DNA of 27,665 nt from the IMG/VR virus record IMGVR_UViG_3300042922_000989, positions 1-27,665 of that record; one strand, 5' to 3'. Positions within the stretch are counted from its first letter, which is position 1, and each line of letters starts with the position of its first letter. The stretch is from a virus. A program made the position numbers and the translations under genes. The notes under the pieces are model-generated. The model was not told the DNA's origin. It did not search any database and worked only from the letters and a program-made list of their open reading frames with translations. This document shows, piece by piece, positions 8,003-17,185 of the stretch.

Positions 8003-9085
8003 CTACGCCATATTAAATTCTAGGCTGAGATTTTCCATGGCTCCTAAGATTTTTATATCACCTAATAAAAATACACTACGTTTAAAAGATGATATTCTTA
8101 CTTTTGCATCATCCCAGGTACTAGCTTCTGTTGTACCATTTGCTACCCAAGCAGCCCTCTGCGCATCAACATTTATTCCTACTATGTTATTATATTCACT
8201 GTCAAGTACATCTTCATCTGATATATCTTTTAAATAACTATTTACAGCACTAATAAATAGAATTTGATTATCATATTTATTCTTATATAATCCCTGATAA
8301 TCTTTAAATGCGCTGTTAATATCATCATAGATTAGATCCATGGCTTCAACTATATCTATATACTTCATATCCTCAGTTGTAGTTGTTCCATCTGTGGTTT
8401 GCAATGAGTTTATTCCTAGGCCAACTTTAACCTCATCAACATCATTTACCAATATAAATTGTCCGCCACCAACTGCAGTATTATTATCAGCAACTTCTTC
8501 AACATGAGTTAAATTACTACATACATAGTTAGTTGCTGCTCTTGTGATATTACATGAAGCTAATATTCCTATAATTGAAGGACAATATTTCTCACCTGAT
8601 TGTGCTGCTCTAGTATCTTTGAAAGTTACTGTATTATTATAAAGATTAACTATATGCTTGCAATCCGTTGTTGCCGCCTTATAGCAAACTGATTTATAAT
8701 ACTTTTTCAATGATTCTTTTGTTTTGCTCCAGCTTGCTAAAGCTGCAAAATCTTCTGTTGATCCATCAGCTATAGTTACCCATCCTGTTTTAACATTACC
8801 CTCTAAAACAGTAAACGCATTCGCTATTGTATCAACTGTAGTATCTATTCTTACTATGCATACCTTATACGGATTGAATGTGAATATATCTTTAATGTAT
8901 TGATAATTTGCAGCTGAATAATCTGCTTCAACTACATCCGTTAATTGGCTATATTCTTTATAATCAAAGGTTTTATTTGTATCATCTCTAATTATTAGAA
9001 TTGCATAGCCTCTTTTACTTCTAGCAATTATATTACTTGCAAGTTTCTTAAATATTATATCTATGCTAGGCATTGTAACTGGCAT
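8003..9085 (-). CDS. Contractile tail sheath protein (XkdK-like)
   Basis: A 360-aa protein, somewhat shorter than PBSX XkdK. The N-terminus (MPSIDIIFKKLASNIIARSKRG) and the pattern YQYIKDIFTFNPYKVCIVRI are typical for the Firmicute sheath family; the C-terminus VRISSFKRSVFLLGDIKILG carries the conserved end domain that forms the sheath inner layer. The gene precedes the tube gene by 12 bp and follows the tail terminator. Its presence defines the phage as a myovirus. Confidence 0.93.
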   Translation of the reverse strand: MPVTMPSIDIIFKKLASNIIARSKRGYAILIIRDDTNKTFDYKEYSQLTDVVEADYSAANYQYIKDIFTFNPYKVCIVRIDTTVDTIANAFTVLEGNVKTGWVTIADGSTEDFAALASWSKTKESLKKYYKSVCYKAATTDCKHIVNLYNNTVTFKDTRAAQSGEKYCPSIIGILASCNITRAATNYVCSNLTHVEEVADNNTAVGGGQFILVNDVDEVKVGLGINSLQTTDGTTTTEDMKYIDIVEAMDLIYDDINSAFKDYQGLYKNKYDNQILFISAVNSYLKDISDEDVLDSEYNNIVGINVDAQRAAWVANGTTEASTWDDAKVRISSFKRSVFLLGDIKILGAMENLSLEFNMA

Positions 9086-9100
9086 ATTTTCACTCTCCTC

Positions 9101-9544
9101 CTAAATATCTAAATTTAATTCATCCATTGTTTCGCTTGTATCAGTATCAGGTAATAATTCGATAGTATATAACTCGAAACTGCATTCTAAAACCGAATCA
9201 ATTACTTCACTACTAACATCATCAATTGGTATATAAAAGCTACCATTTACTATTAAATCATCAAGAAAAGCATTTTCGATTAAATCTTGCATTTTAGTAT
9301 TATCAATTTTATATTTATATTTATCTTTGGCAAAAAAATAAACCCTACATGTAAGGTTTTTATCTCTGCAGCATGAATTAAACTTTCCGTTAATTGAATT
9401 TCCTAATTGTACTTTTATACTAGGTCTTACAATCGGTTCGCTGATGTCCTCAGCTATTAGAGGTACTGCACTAAATTCAGTACCTACTAATGCTGCCTTA
9501 ATTTTATCATTTATTGCTTTATTTATTTCTACTAGAGTTACCAT
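9101..9544 (-). CDS. Tail terminator family protein (DUF6838-like)
   Basis: A 147-aa protein located between the gp10-like neck protein and the sheath, the position of tail terminator/completion proteins in PBSX-like phages. Features are VTLVEINKAINDKIKAAL at the start and ISEPIVRPSIKVQLGNS, similar to the clostridial DUF6838 tail-terminator group. It would cap the tube and join tail to head. The assignment relies on position, size and a few family-like segments. Confidence 0.72.
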   Translation of the reverse strand: MVTLVEINKAINDKIKAALVGTEFSAVPLIAEDISEPIVRPSIKVQLGNSINGKFNSCCRDKNLTCRVYFFAKDKYKYKIDNTKMQDLIENAFLDDLIVNGSFYIPIDDVSSEVIDSVLECSFELYTIELLPDTDTSETMDELNLDI

Positions 9545-9545
9545 T

Positions 9546-9974
9546 TTATAACCCCTTTTCTAACATATCATCGATGAACTTTTCTGTATCTCCAAAATAT
9601 TCTTCTCCGAAGGCTTTTCTCGCATCATCCATAAAATTAAATCCTGGTATAAATTTTTCCTGGCCACTTTGTCCTTTGTGTGGCTTCCATATAAATCCTT
9701 TATCTAACAAATGTGCATGTGGACTGCTATTAAAGACTCTAGCACTCCATGCACCATTATATTTATATACTTTTCCACTCTTAAAGCCTTTAATTAAGCT
9801 GCCTGTTCTTTCTTCTATACCTTTACTTTTGTAAATGCTTTTATTTTTATTATTAAGCTTACTAGCCTCCTTCTTTATAAATTTTTTAGATTCATTAGGC
9901 ATATTATCATTAGCTAAACTAAGTAATTTCTTTTCAAGTTTCGTCAATTCAGTGACATCTATTATATCTGCCAT
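9546..9974 (-). CDS. HK97 gp10-like neck protein (XkdI-like)
   Basis: A 142-aa protein with the HK97 gp10 hallmarks: Lys-rich helical N-terminus, the central RTGSLIKGFKSG segment, then the motif SPHAHLLDKGF (in the family [YH]A.[YL][VL]E.G), followed by IPGFNFMDDA. It takes part in head-tail joining or tail completion. It overlaps the preceding closure gene by one base at 9974. Confidence 0.88.
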   Translation of the reverse strand: MADIIDVTELTKLEKKLLSLANDNMPNESKKFIKKEASKLNNKNKSIYKSKGIEERTGSLIKGFKSGKVYKYNGAWSARVFNSSPHAHLLDKGFIWKPHKGQSGQEKFIPGFNFMDDARKAFGEEYFGDTEKFIDDMLEKGL

Positions 9975-10303
9975 TATTCAATCACTTCCTCACAAAACAA
10001 CTCCAATGTTTCATTTTTAAAATAAGGATTAAGTATATAATCAATATTGAATCTTTTACCTCTAAAAATAATATACATATCCTGAGTAATGTCATTACCC
10101 GCACCATATCTCACTATAATTTTATGAGTAACATTTGATAAAATAGTGTTTGCTTGTTGAACTTGAAGTTTTCCTGTTTGAGGCATTATAGCAGCCCATA
10201 ATGTTTTAATCTTACTAGGAGAATATTCAGTTTCTCCTAGTTCATTTGTAGTTGATACATTGCCCCAAATATCTATTCTATGTCTTAATTCTCCAGGATT
10301 CAT
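9974..10303 (-). CDS. Head closure / head-tail adaptor protein
   Basis: A 109-aa protein with the typical start MNPGELRHRIDIWG and the segment LWAAIMPQTGKLQVQQANTI, hallmarks of the SPP1 gp16-like head-tail adaptor family (phage_H_T_join). It closes the portal channel under the connector. Start and stop overlap both neighbours by one base, indicating a tightly coupled connector cluster. Confidence 0.9.
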   Translation of the reverse strand: MNPGELRHRIDIWGNVSTTNELGETEYSPSKIKTLWAAIMPQTGKLQVQQANTILSNVTHKIIVRYGAGNDITQDMYIIFRGKRFNIDYILNPYFKNETLELFCEEVIE

Positions 10304-10593
10304 TAAACATCACCTAACTTATAAGCTTCTAATTGCGCATACATACTAATTATTACTGGGCTTAACTTGGATGATCCGTCTCTATTTTCATACAAATCAG
10401 TTATTATCATCTTTTGCAATGTTTTGTAAAGCTCTAATGCCGAAGGAACGCTTTGAACATCTATTAAATCAACATTTGTAGACTGTTTTATCAATAATTG
10501 ACTTGTATTTATCAGAGATACTAAAGTAACATCATCATCAGTGCTATCAATTCTTAGCCATTCTTTTAATTCTGTAAGATCATTTTCACCCAT
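10303..10593 (-). CDS. Head-tail connector protein (gp6-like)
   Basis: A 96-aa, mostly helical protein with LTELKEWLRIDSTDDDVTLVSLI at the start, the signature of the HK97 gp6/SPP1 gp15-like connector family (LIxxLRID..DDD). It forms the ring below the portal. It is placed between the capsid genes and the head closure gene, as usual. Confidence 0.9.
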   Translation of the reverse strand: MGENDLTELKEWLRIDSTDDDVTLVSLINTSQLLIKQSTNVDLIDVQSVPSALELYKTLQKMIITDLYENRDGSSKLSPVIISMYAQLEAYKLGDV

Positions 10594-10602
10594 TCAGACC
10601 AC

Positions 10603-11199
10603 CTACACAATTAGATATGCATCTACAACTTTGCCAGCTAAAGTACTATTTAATTTTATTGTATTATTTTCTAAAATAGCAGAATCTACCGCTACTGTTG
10701 GTGCTGTGGCTTCTTTTGCATTATCTAAATAAGCAAGCAAAACAGTGTTATGTGATAATTTATAAGGTAGCCCAAGTTTTTCACCAAAGCCTACACTTAC
10801 TGTATCTGTCCCAGCATGAGTTTCAATAGGTAAATCTATTTCTGTAACTGTTTTAAATGCTTTAGAACCTTCTACTGCTGTGATACCATTTAATACAATA
10901 GTTTCTGTTATGACATCACCATTATAATTAGTCCCCTTTATAACAACATTGCCTGCAATTCCTGCTGCATTGCCTATTATTTTGATATTTCGTGGCACCG
11001 CTGGGTTTGTTATATTCGCTGTTACTGCTTGTGTAGCTGCTGTTAATGCTGTAGCCGCTAAAACTGCGGTATTACTTCCTGCCACGGCAGTAGCAGCACT
11101 TACCTGAAAATGCGCTAAAAATGATTGATCTACATTTATACCTTTGCAATTAGTTTGTATCGTTTGGCCTATATTAGGGTTATATGGATAATAATTCAT
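10603..11199 (-). CDS. Virion protein, probable head decoration protein
   Basis: A 198-aa protein rich in Ala, Thr, Val and Asn, following the major capsid gene. The middle (GTNYNGDVITETIVLNGITAV then KAFKTVTEIDLP, with GTDTVSVGFGEKLGLPY) resembles a beta-sandwich domain seen in structural proteins of several phages. Position and composition suggest a capsid decoration or head fibre, but a tail-side structural role cannot be ruled out. It is separated from the capsid gene by a weak terminator, and starts with ATG behind GGAG. Confidence 0.6.
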   Translation of the reverse strand: MNYYPYNPNIGQTIQTNCKGINVDQSFLAHFQVSAATAVAGSNTAVLAATALTAATQAVTANITNPAVPRNIKIIGNAAGIAGNVVIKGTNYNGDVITETIVLNGITAVEGSKAFKTVTEIDLPIETHAGTDTVSVGFGEKLGLPYKLSHNTVLLAYLDNAKEATAPTVAVDSAILENNTIKLNSTLAGKVVDAYLIV

Positions 11200-11235
11200 A
11201 TATTTTCTCCTTTCTAACTACACTATATTACTTAG

Positions 11236-11264
11236 ATAAAAGGCAAGGATATTTCACCCTGCCT
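11236..11264 (-). terminator. Weak intrinsic terminator downstream of the major capsid gene
   Basis: On the minus strand an 8-bp stem, AGGCAGGG with CCTTGCCT (one G-U pair), encloses an 8-nt loop and is followed by TTTTATCT. It lies 8 bp after the capsid stop codon and probably reduces readthrough to the decoration and connector genes, favouring capsid protein output. Confidence 0.6.
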
Positions 11265-11271
11265 CAAATTA

Positions 11272-12606
11272 TTAAGCTTTTTTAATTCTTTCAAATCCTT
11301 TGTAAGCTGCTACATTACCGCCGGAGTAAATATCACCAGCATATGCGACCATGCCTTCCCCAAATTTGTAATCTGTAGACATTTCAACATCAATGTCCGA
11401 GAATACTGGCATTTCATAATTTTGAAGTACTCCATATGCCATACAATATGTCCCTGATGCTGTTGCATCAACTGAGAGCGCTGGGCATGCACTATTTAGT
11501 ACATAGTTTACTGAGAAACTATCATCAGAGGATATTGTTCCAGTATTTCCATTAGTAACAATTTTGTAAAGTTTCTTCCCATCAGCTGTTCTTATTGCTG
11601 CAAATGCTGAAAGGTCTTTTTTGCTTAAGATTAAATAAGCAGTGCCTTCAACATCTTCATCACCACCATAGCCAAATACAATAGAATCTAGTGTATCGGC
11701 ATCTATTTCAGTAATTTCAAGGTCGCTTGCTGCAGGGATTACATTTTCCGGAGCATTGAATATACCTACAAAATGGCCTGCTTCCCCATCACCTATTAAT
11801 ATTTCTCTTGCTATCTTTCTTCTAAGTGCGTTTCTCAAATCAGTACCAACTTCTCCTTGATAGTCAATGTTTGGTAACTTAATAGACTGCTTTGAAATTT
11901 CAGTATAATCAGTTAAATATGTCTTTGAAATAGTTACTTTATCCCATACAGAGTCAACATTTTTGTATGCTGTATTTTCTGGTGTATAGTCTGGTAATTC
12001 AGTAACTGGTACTTTAAAACCTTTTGTATAAGTTTCTCCCCCCATCATTGGGACAGCATGTACTAAATCGACTAATGATGAAACTTGGTTGAAAGTAGGA
12101 TTTAATGTGTTACTAGTTTGGTTTGGTACAACAAGATTACTACTTGCAACGGTAATAGCACGTGAAATAGGGAGTTCACTTCTTACATCATATGTTACTT
12201 TCTTTCTATCTTTAAGATCCTGCCCTCTTTGTTCAAATTTAGCTTTTAGTGCTTCTGCCTCTGACCTTTGATTTGATGGTTCACTTCCACCATTTAGGCC
12301 AAAAGTACCAAGTATTTGAGACTTTCCTATAGGTGATTTTCCTCTTCCTTCTGCTGGCTTTCCTTCACCTTCTTTAGGTGGCATTGCTGCAATATTAGGA
12401 TCAATTTGTGGATTAGCATTTCTTGCTTCTTCAGCTTCAATTTCAGCTATCATTCCATTTATTTCAGTTATTTCACTATTCAATCCATCAATTTCAGTTT
12501 GTGCACTTCTGATTTCCCCAATTTTATCAGTAGAATCAACTGTCTTTTTTAAAGCTGCTTTTCTTTCTTCTTTTGACTTTAATAATTTTAATAATTTTTC
12601 TTTCAT
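11272..12606 (-). CDS. Major capsid protein, HK97 fold
   Basis: A 444-aa protein with a charged coiled-coil N-terminus (about residues 1-63), a Pro/Gly linker, then a capsid domain with GTFGL near 105 and PNQTSNTLNPTFNQVSSLVDLV. The first ~100 residues form the scaffold-like delta domain normally removed by the prohead protease, whose gene lies directly upstream. C-terminal features such as VYAGDIYSGGNVAAYKGFERI are typical of clostridial HK97-type capsid proteins. The exact cleavage site cannot be read with certainty. Confidence 0.93.
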   Translation of the reverse strand: MKEKLLKLLKSKEERKAALKKTVDSTDKIGEIRSAQTEIDGLNSEITEINGMIAEIEAEEARNANPQIDPNIAAMPPKEGEGKPAEGRGKSPIGKSQILGTFGLNGGSEPSNQRSEAEALKAKFEQRGQDLKDRKKVTYDVRSELPISRAITVASSNLVVPNQTSNTLNPTFNQVSSLVDLVHAVPMMGGETYTKGFKVPVTELPDYTPENTAYKNVDSVWDKVTISKTYLTDYTEISKQSIKLPNIDYQGEVGTDLRNALRRKIAREILIGDGEAGHFVGIFNAPENVIPAASDLEITEIDADTLDSIVFGYGGDEDVEGTAYLILSKKDLSAFAAIRTADGKKLYKIVTNGNTGTISSDDSFSVNYVLNSACPALSVDATASGTYCMAYGVLQNYEMPVFSDIDVEMSTDYKFGEGMVAYAGDIYSGGNVAAYKGFERIKKA

Positions 12607-12620
12607 TACTCTTCACTCTC

Positions 12621-13301
12621 CTAAAATTTTAATAATGTTTGTACTCTTAATCTTTCAAGTTCAAGTTTTCTTTTTTCTTCATCTTCTAAACTCCCCAGTT
12701 TTTTAGATCTTGCATTATCCAATGCTAGTTTTGCACTCTCCAGTGCCTCTTTATCTCTTGATGAAGATATATCAGTACCGTCATAAGCAGGAAAACTCAC
12801 AACGGAAACTTCTACTACTTTATCTATTTTTTCTATGTGTCGAGTTGGCATATCAGTTTCTAAGCCTTCCCATCTTTCCTCAGCCACATAAAAAATAAAA
12901 CTCATACCATCCATATCTCCTCTGGAGATTGAACTATACAAGCTTTTAGCGTCATTGTTATTCTCAACATCTAAGTTTGCTCTAACTGCTAATCCCACAT
13001 TGTCTACTTGTAACTGTAATGTAGAATTAACGTTATTATTTCTACTTCTTGCAAGTGGAATATTGTCTAAATCATGGTTTACGCTTAGTAATACATCTTT
13101 AAAATCTGTACCATCAAATGCTCCACGCTCTATTACTTCATTAAACCAACCGCCAATATTAGTTATTTGATTAAATACTGCAGCATGACCACTTATTACT
13201 GATTGATTAGAATCCTGTGTTGGTTCTATTGCCCTTAAATCAGCCATAGTGAAATTACGTTTTGTCCTTTCCCCTGTTGTGGGAAGTTTATTTTTAGCCA
13301 T
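12621..13301 (-). CDS. HK97-family prohead protease
   Basis: A 226-aa protease of the U35/S78 type. Residues 37-62 hold the usual ISGHAAVFN...EVIERGAFDG block; the likely catalytic histidine is H76 in SVNHD and the serine S124 in DGMSF. It matures the capsid and itself after assembly. The C-terminal ~50 residues are charged and helical. It lies between portal and capsid genes as in HK97. Confidence 0.92.
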   Translation of the reverse strand: MAKNKLPTTGERTKRNFTMADLRAIEPTQDSNQSVISGHAAVFNQITNIGGWFNEVIERGAFDGTDFKDVLLSVNHDLDNIPLARSRNNNVNSTLQLQVDNVGLAVRANLDVENNNDAKSLYSSISRGDMDGMSFIFYVAEERWEGLETDMPTRHIEKIDKVVEVSVVSFPAYDGTDISSSRDKEALESAKLALDNARSKKLGSLEDEEKRKLELERLRVQTLLKF

Positions 13302-13313
13302 TATTTCTCCCTC

Positions 13314-14789
13314 CTATTCTTCATTTCCTTCGCTTACTTGTACAGTATCATCTAAAATTTGTTCTGCATCATCTTTGCTTATTCCAAAAGATGATGTAAT
13401 TATTGTAATTGCTGAATTTTTACCTATAGTCCCATTTTTATAAGATTGAACAACACTAATAAGACTTTGAACTTGTGCTCCATTTAACTTACTTCCTGTT
13501 GTTTCTTCTGCTGTACTAACTATTTTATCTTTTTTATCAGTATTAATATTAATACTTGTATCTCCTGTGCCTGCTTTTGTCATTTGATATTGTGTAGCTA
13601 TAGTTGTATCTACATAATTTAGACTTATGGTCCTTCTTCCACCGGTTCCATCTGCTAAAGGTGGATAACCTAATATTGCAAGCTTTTGATCGTCCCTTAA
13701 TAATCCCTGCCCACCTGCAATATTTAATAAATCTAACTTAGACTTAGTGCTTAAATACATCATATCCTTCTGATAGAATACAATTTCATTGCCTACGTCT
13801 AACTCTCTTTGACTAAACATACACTTAGAAAATGCCTGACCTAATCTTATTAATATAGGTTCCAAAGTTTTTTCATAGAATGCTTGATAATCATCATCAT
13901 TGTATGTCCCTGTTAGTATTGGAACCGATACTCCAAACCAATTTAAAACTTTATCTTGAAGAAACTGCATTGTATCCTTATCAATTAATTTTGGGTCTAT
14001 AGTTAATGGTGTATAATCTCCTTTTAAATCCATAGGCAATATTCCAGTATCACCACTCGCTATTGCAGCTTCAAACTTTGTTCTTTCAGCCTTTTGTTTA
14101 TCATCATCAAGCATGGTATTTATTTTTAAAATTCCTCTAATATTTAGGGTCGTTTTAATTGCTTTAGCAATACCTTGTAATGCTGTATCGTTTATTTCTA
14201 GAACTTTTAATAATGCGGCATTGTCAGGTTGCCCATTTGCCCCGCCGCCCATAATGTCATTTACACTAAACTTTTTTCTGATATGAATCACATCGGAATA
14301 AGGCAACGTATAATTATTACCATTACTAAAATAAAACTTTACAAACATAGTTCCGGTAGGATCCTGCAGAAAATCAACTTGCGTAGGATTCAAAGGATAA
14401 AACCCAGTATAATAAGTTTGCAGATTTCCGTTAGCATCGTAATAAGTATCATAAGTGGGATATATAAAAGCGTTGTAATTCATAAATAAAAGCCATATGA
14501 CCTTTTCTATGAATTCAGAAGTTGTCATTAGTGCGTTGGGTGCAAATTTAAAAAGTCTGTTTATACTACTTTTAGGTATTTGCTGTAACCCTGCGCTATT
14601 AGTAAAAATATGCTTAGGTTGCAACTTGCTGCATTCTGTTGCTATAACATCTATGCAATTCTGAACTATATCAGATACATAAATATTCTTTCCAAATTGG
14701 CTAAAGGCTGGATAACTTCCATCAAGTAATTTTGCATATTGTAGATTTTTATTTGATTGATTATTGTTAATTAAACTCTGTAATAACAT
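13314..14789 (-). CDS. Portal protein (HK97 family)
   Basis: A 491-aa portal. Recognisable elements are CIDVIATECSKLQPKHI near residue 50, the NYTLPYSDVIHIRKKF stretch, and the clip/stem region FLQDKVLNWFGVSVPILTGTYNDDDY (given here only in part as motif NWFGVSVPILTG), which is the most characteristic segment of this family. It forms the dodecameric DNA channel and docks TerL. The C-terminal ~70 residues are a Thr/Ser/Asp-rich extension ending in a short helical acidic segment. ATG start with GGAGGA. Confidence 0.93.
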   Translation of the reverse strand: MLLQSLINNNQSNKNLQYAKLLDGSYPAFSQFGKNIYVSDIVQNCIDVIATECSKLQPKHIFTNSAGLQQIPKSSINRLFKFAPNALMTTSEFIEKVIWLLFMNYNAFIYPTYDTYYDANGNLQTYYTGFYPLNPTQVDFLQDPTGTMFVKFYFSNGNNYTLPYSDVIHIRKKFSVNDIMGGGANGQPDNAALLKVLEINDTALQGIAKAIKTTLNIRGILKINTMLDDDKQKAERTKFEAAIASGDTGILPMDLKGDYTPLTIDPKLIDKDTMQFLQDKVLNWFGVSVPILTGTYNDDDYQAFYEKTLEPILIRLGQAFSKCMFSQRELDVGNEIVFYQKDMMYLSTKSKLDLLNIAGGQGLLRDDQKLAILGYPPLADGTGGRRTISLNYVDTTIATQYQMTKAGTGDTSININTDKKDKIVSTAEETTGSKLNGAQVQSLISVVQSYKNGTIGKNSAITIITSSFGISKDDAEQILDDTVQVSEGNEE

Positions 14790-14792
14790 CCG

Positions 14793-14987
14793 CTATCCTC
14801 CTTTCTTTGCAATAAAAAAAGCAAATGCAATGAAGCAAATGCCTAATATAATATATCCTGCAGGAATAAATATTTTAAATACACCTATAGATAACAAAAT
14901 AGTTCCTAATACTAAAGAAATATCATCCAAACATTTTAATATTATATTCCCTATAGTTTTTAATATTTTATCTATTTTCTTTTTCAC
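14793..14987 (-). CDS. Small two-TM membrane protein between TerL and portal
   Basis: A 64-aa protein with a lysine-rich start and two hydrophobic helices (about 23-40 and 43-60) that end in KKGG. It starts with GTG at 14987 after GGTGGTGA and is 3 bp from the portal start. Many cos phages have an unrelated short hydrophobic ORF at this spot. Function unknown. Confidence 0.72.
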   Translation of the reverse strand: MKKKIDKILKTIGNIILKCLDDISLVLGTILLSIGVFKIFIPAGYIILGICFIAFAFFIAKKGG

Positions 14988-14999
14988 TCAATCACCACC

Positions 15000-16739
15000 T
15001 TATGCGGCTCTTTTTACTAATTCTAAGAATTCTGTCCTGTTATCAATGTAAACTCTATAACATATTATCGTTGTCACAGCTCCATCAATTTTTTTATCAT
15101 CCTGTCCTTGAACTTTTATTGGCATAATATCTTGCTTTGAATTTAATACAAATGCTGTATTTTCAAGGCACCATTTATCTACTGGATTATTATTGTATAT
15201 AATTAACTTACTCTTTAAATCAGTTTCAACAAGCTTCATAGGTTCGCTCATTGTGCCAAAGTCCTGATTTATTCGAGCCATATCAAAACCATAGCTTTCC
15301 ATTTCCTTAGTCCAGTATATTGCTGACCATTTATCGTAGCCGGTCTTATATACTCTAATGTTATAATCCTTATAAAGTTTATAAAACCATGCAGTAACTA
15401 AACTAAAATCATTTTCATTTCCTGAACAAACTGTAATATATCCTTGCCTTATCCATTCTTTAAATTTTACTAAATCCTCTTTATTTAATTTCTTTAATTT
15501 ATTTTCAGGAATAAAGTACTGCTGATAAAAATATTTATGCTCATCATTTGGTTTCATTAACATTATTCTTGCGCTTGTTAAATCACCTGTCTTTGATAAG
15601 TCTCCTGCACCAATAGCAAAACAATTTCTGAAATCTTCAAGTCTAAATGTTGTTTCATTTACAATATCCTCTGTAGTAAGCCATGCAGCTGAATTATTTT
15701 GTTTAATGTTAAAGTCTTTGCTAAGTACAAATACTCTTGTAGGTTTACTTGTTTTAGCCTCTTCAATCATTTGCCTTAAAAAGCTTTTTTTCTTAACCGC
15801 AACTAAAGATGGGTTAGATTTATACCAGCTGTCTTCATTCTGCCAGATCTCTCTTTCATTGTCCTGAGTATAAAGCCATATTAACCAGCGCGGTCTTTCA
15901 AGTTCACCATTTAAAACCTGTCTAGCATCTTTCAGTCTTCCATCTAAATAGCCATCATTAACAATTCCTTCTGTACTTAATTCAAAGTATAATGGTTCAT
16001 CCTGTGTCGATAGTGCCTGCCTTATAGGCATTATTGGGCTATTATCCTTTAATTCATGGACTTCATCTGAAGCGCCAACCTTAATATTTCTTCCCTCTTT
16101 GGCTCCTGCTTTTGCGGATATTTTTTTAATACTGCCATGATTTTGCCAACTGAATTTGCCTTTCTTCCTAGTTTTCTTTATGTCTCCAAAGAAAATTCCC
16201 TTAACATTACTCCTTGTTACTTTGGCAATGCTAGGAGAATCTGTTCTCATATTATTTATTGCATCAAACATTAAACTAGCTTGTTCATAATCATTACTAG
16301 AGCATAATATTTTGGTACCAGGTTCACCACAGAAAAATTCAGCTAAACATATTGCACCTATAAGTGGGGTTTTACCATTTTTTCTACCAACTAGGAATAA
16401 TATATCCTGATATAATCTTACTTGCCTTCCGATTTCTTCATCATAAATCTTAAATGAGTAAATGGCTTCTATAAACGCCTTTTGGTAAAGCAATAATATA
16501 AATGGTTTCCCTGCAAATGGTGCTTCACTATGCTTACATTTAGTTTCAATAAATTTTATTCTTTTATGCGCATCTTCAAAGTCTATCGTTATATCTTTGT
16601 TATCAAAATGAGTAATTAATATATCTAACTGCAGCATTAATTCATGGCCAATTATTATTTCTCCACTTTTACATTTTGAAATATATTCAAGTAGCCATGA
16701 GTATTGACCATTGTAGGTAAAATCAATTATGTTAGGCAT
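15000..16739 (-). CDS. terL: Terminase large subunit
   Basis: A 579-aa packaging ATPase-nuclease of the Terminase_1 type. The Walker A-like motif is VGRKNGKT at 117-124 and the Walker B/catalytic carboxylate segment is IKVGASDEVHE at 219-229. The C-terminal nuclease domain starts at about 340 with FAIGAGDLSKTGDLTSARI, in which the aspartate before LS is a likely metal ligand. It works with the TerS and the HNH protein encoded upstream to cut and package DNA. Its ATG overlaps the stop of the zinc-ribbon gene by one base. Confidence 0.95.
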   Translation of the reverse strand: MPNIIDFTYNGQYSWLLEYISKCKSGEIIIGHELMLQLDILITHFDNKDITIDFEDAHKRIKFIETKCKHSEAPFAGKPFILLLYQKAFIEAIYSFKIYDEEIGRQVRLYQDILFLVGRKNGKTPLIGAICLAEFFCGEPGTKILCSSNDYEQASLMFDAINNMRTDSPSIAKVTRSNVKGIFFGDIKKTRKKGKFSWQNHGSIKKISAKAGAKEGRNIKVGASDEVHELKDNSPIMPIRQALSTQDEPLYFELSTEGIVNDGYLDGRLKDARQVLNGELERPRWLIWLYTQDNEREIWQNEDSWYKSNPSLVAVKKKSFLRQMIEEAKTSKPTRVFVLSKDFNIKQNNSAAWLTTEDIVNETTFRLEDFRNCFAIGAGDLSKTGDLTSARIMLMKPNDEHKYFYQQYFIPENKLKKLNKEDLVKFKEWIRQGYITVCSGNENDFSLVTAWFYKLYKDYNIRVYKTGYDKWSAIYWTKEMESYGFDMARINQDFGTMSEPMKLVETDLKSKLIIYNNNPVDKWCLENTAFVLNSKQDIMPIKVQGQDDKKIDGAVTTIICYRVYIDNRTEFLELVKRAA

Positions 16740-17173
16740 TAATCATCAACTCTTTTGAAACTACATTTAAAGCGACCATTATCAGTATTAATAATTACAT
16801 CATATCTAGGTATTTCAGAGCCATTTTCTACTACATCAAAATGTTTTGACATTCCTTTATAGTACAAAATATAATGTGGCTCACCGTATTCAATTTTTAT
16901 ATCTGTTACTAAAATATCTCTAAAAACTTTAAGCATTTGTTCCGGATTTTCTCTGATTAAATCACTGCTTACTTTTATTATTCCTAAACGATGCCGCAAA
17001 TCATTTTTCTTTAAATCATTATATGATGGTATATGTCTTGAATGATAATCTTTAAATTCACTTATAGGTACGACATATGCTGCGCATACAGGGCAGCATA
17101 TACCTTCCTTCCCTACTCCGTGGAATATCGAATTACATTTCTCATTTAAGCACTTATAGACTAGATCTTGCAT
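16739..17173 (-). CDS. Zinc-ribbon protein of unknown function in the terminase operon
   Basis: A 144-aa protein with an N-terminal zinc ribbon: C8 and C13, then C26/C27 and C30 (CCPVC). The rest (from about residue 40) has no family I recognise; it contains a helical segment and a C-terminal beta-rich part ending GRFKCSFKRVDD. It lies between TerS and TerL, overlapping the TerL start by one base, so it may act in packaging or nuclease control. Function is not assigned. Confidence 0.75.
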   Translation of the reverse strand: MQDLVYKCLNEKCNSIFHGVGKEGICCPVCAAYVVPISEFKDYHSRHIPSYNDLKKNDLRHRLGIIKVSSDLIRENPEQMLKVFRDILVTDIKIEYGEPHYILYYKGMSKHFDVVENGSEIPRYDVIINTDNGRFKCSFKRVDD

Positions 17174-17185
17174 GATTTATCACCC

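Noticed and set aside
7836-8237. A 133-codon plus-strand ORF opposite sheath and tube genes
   Set aside because: It spans the junction of two convincing minus-strand genes and has no recognisable composition or ribosome site.
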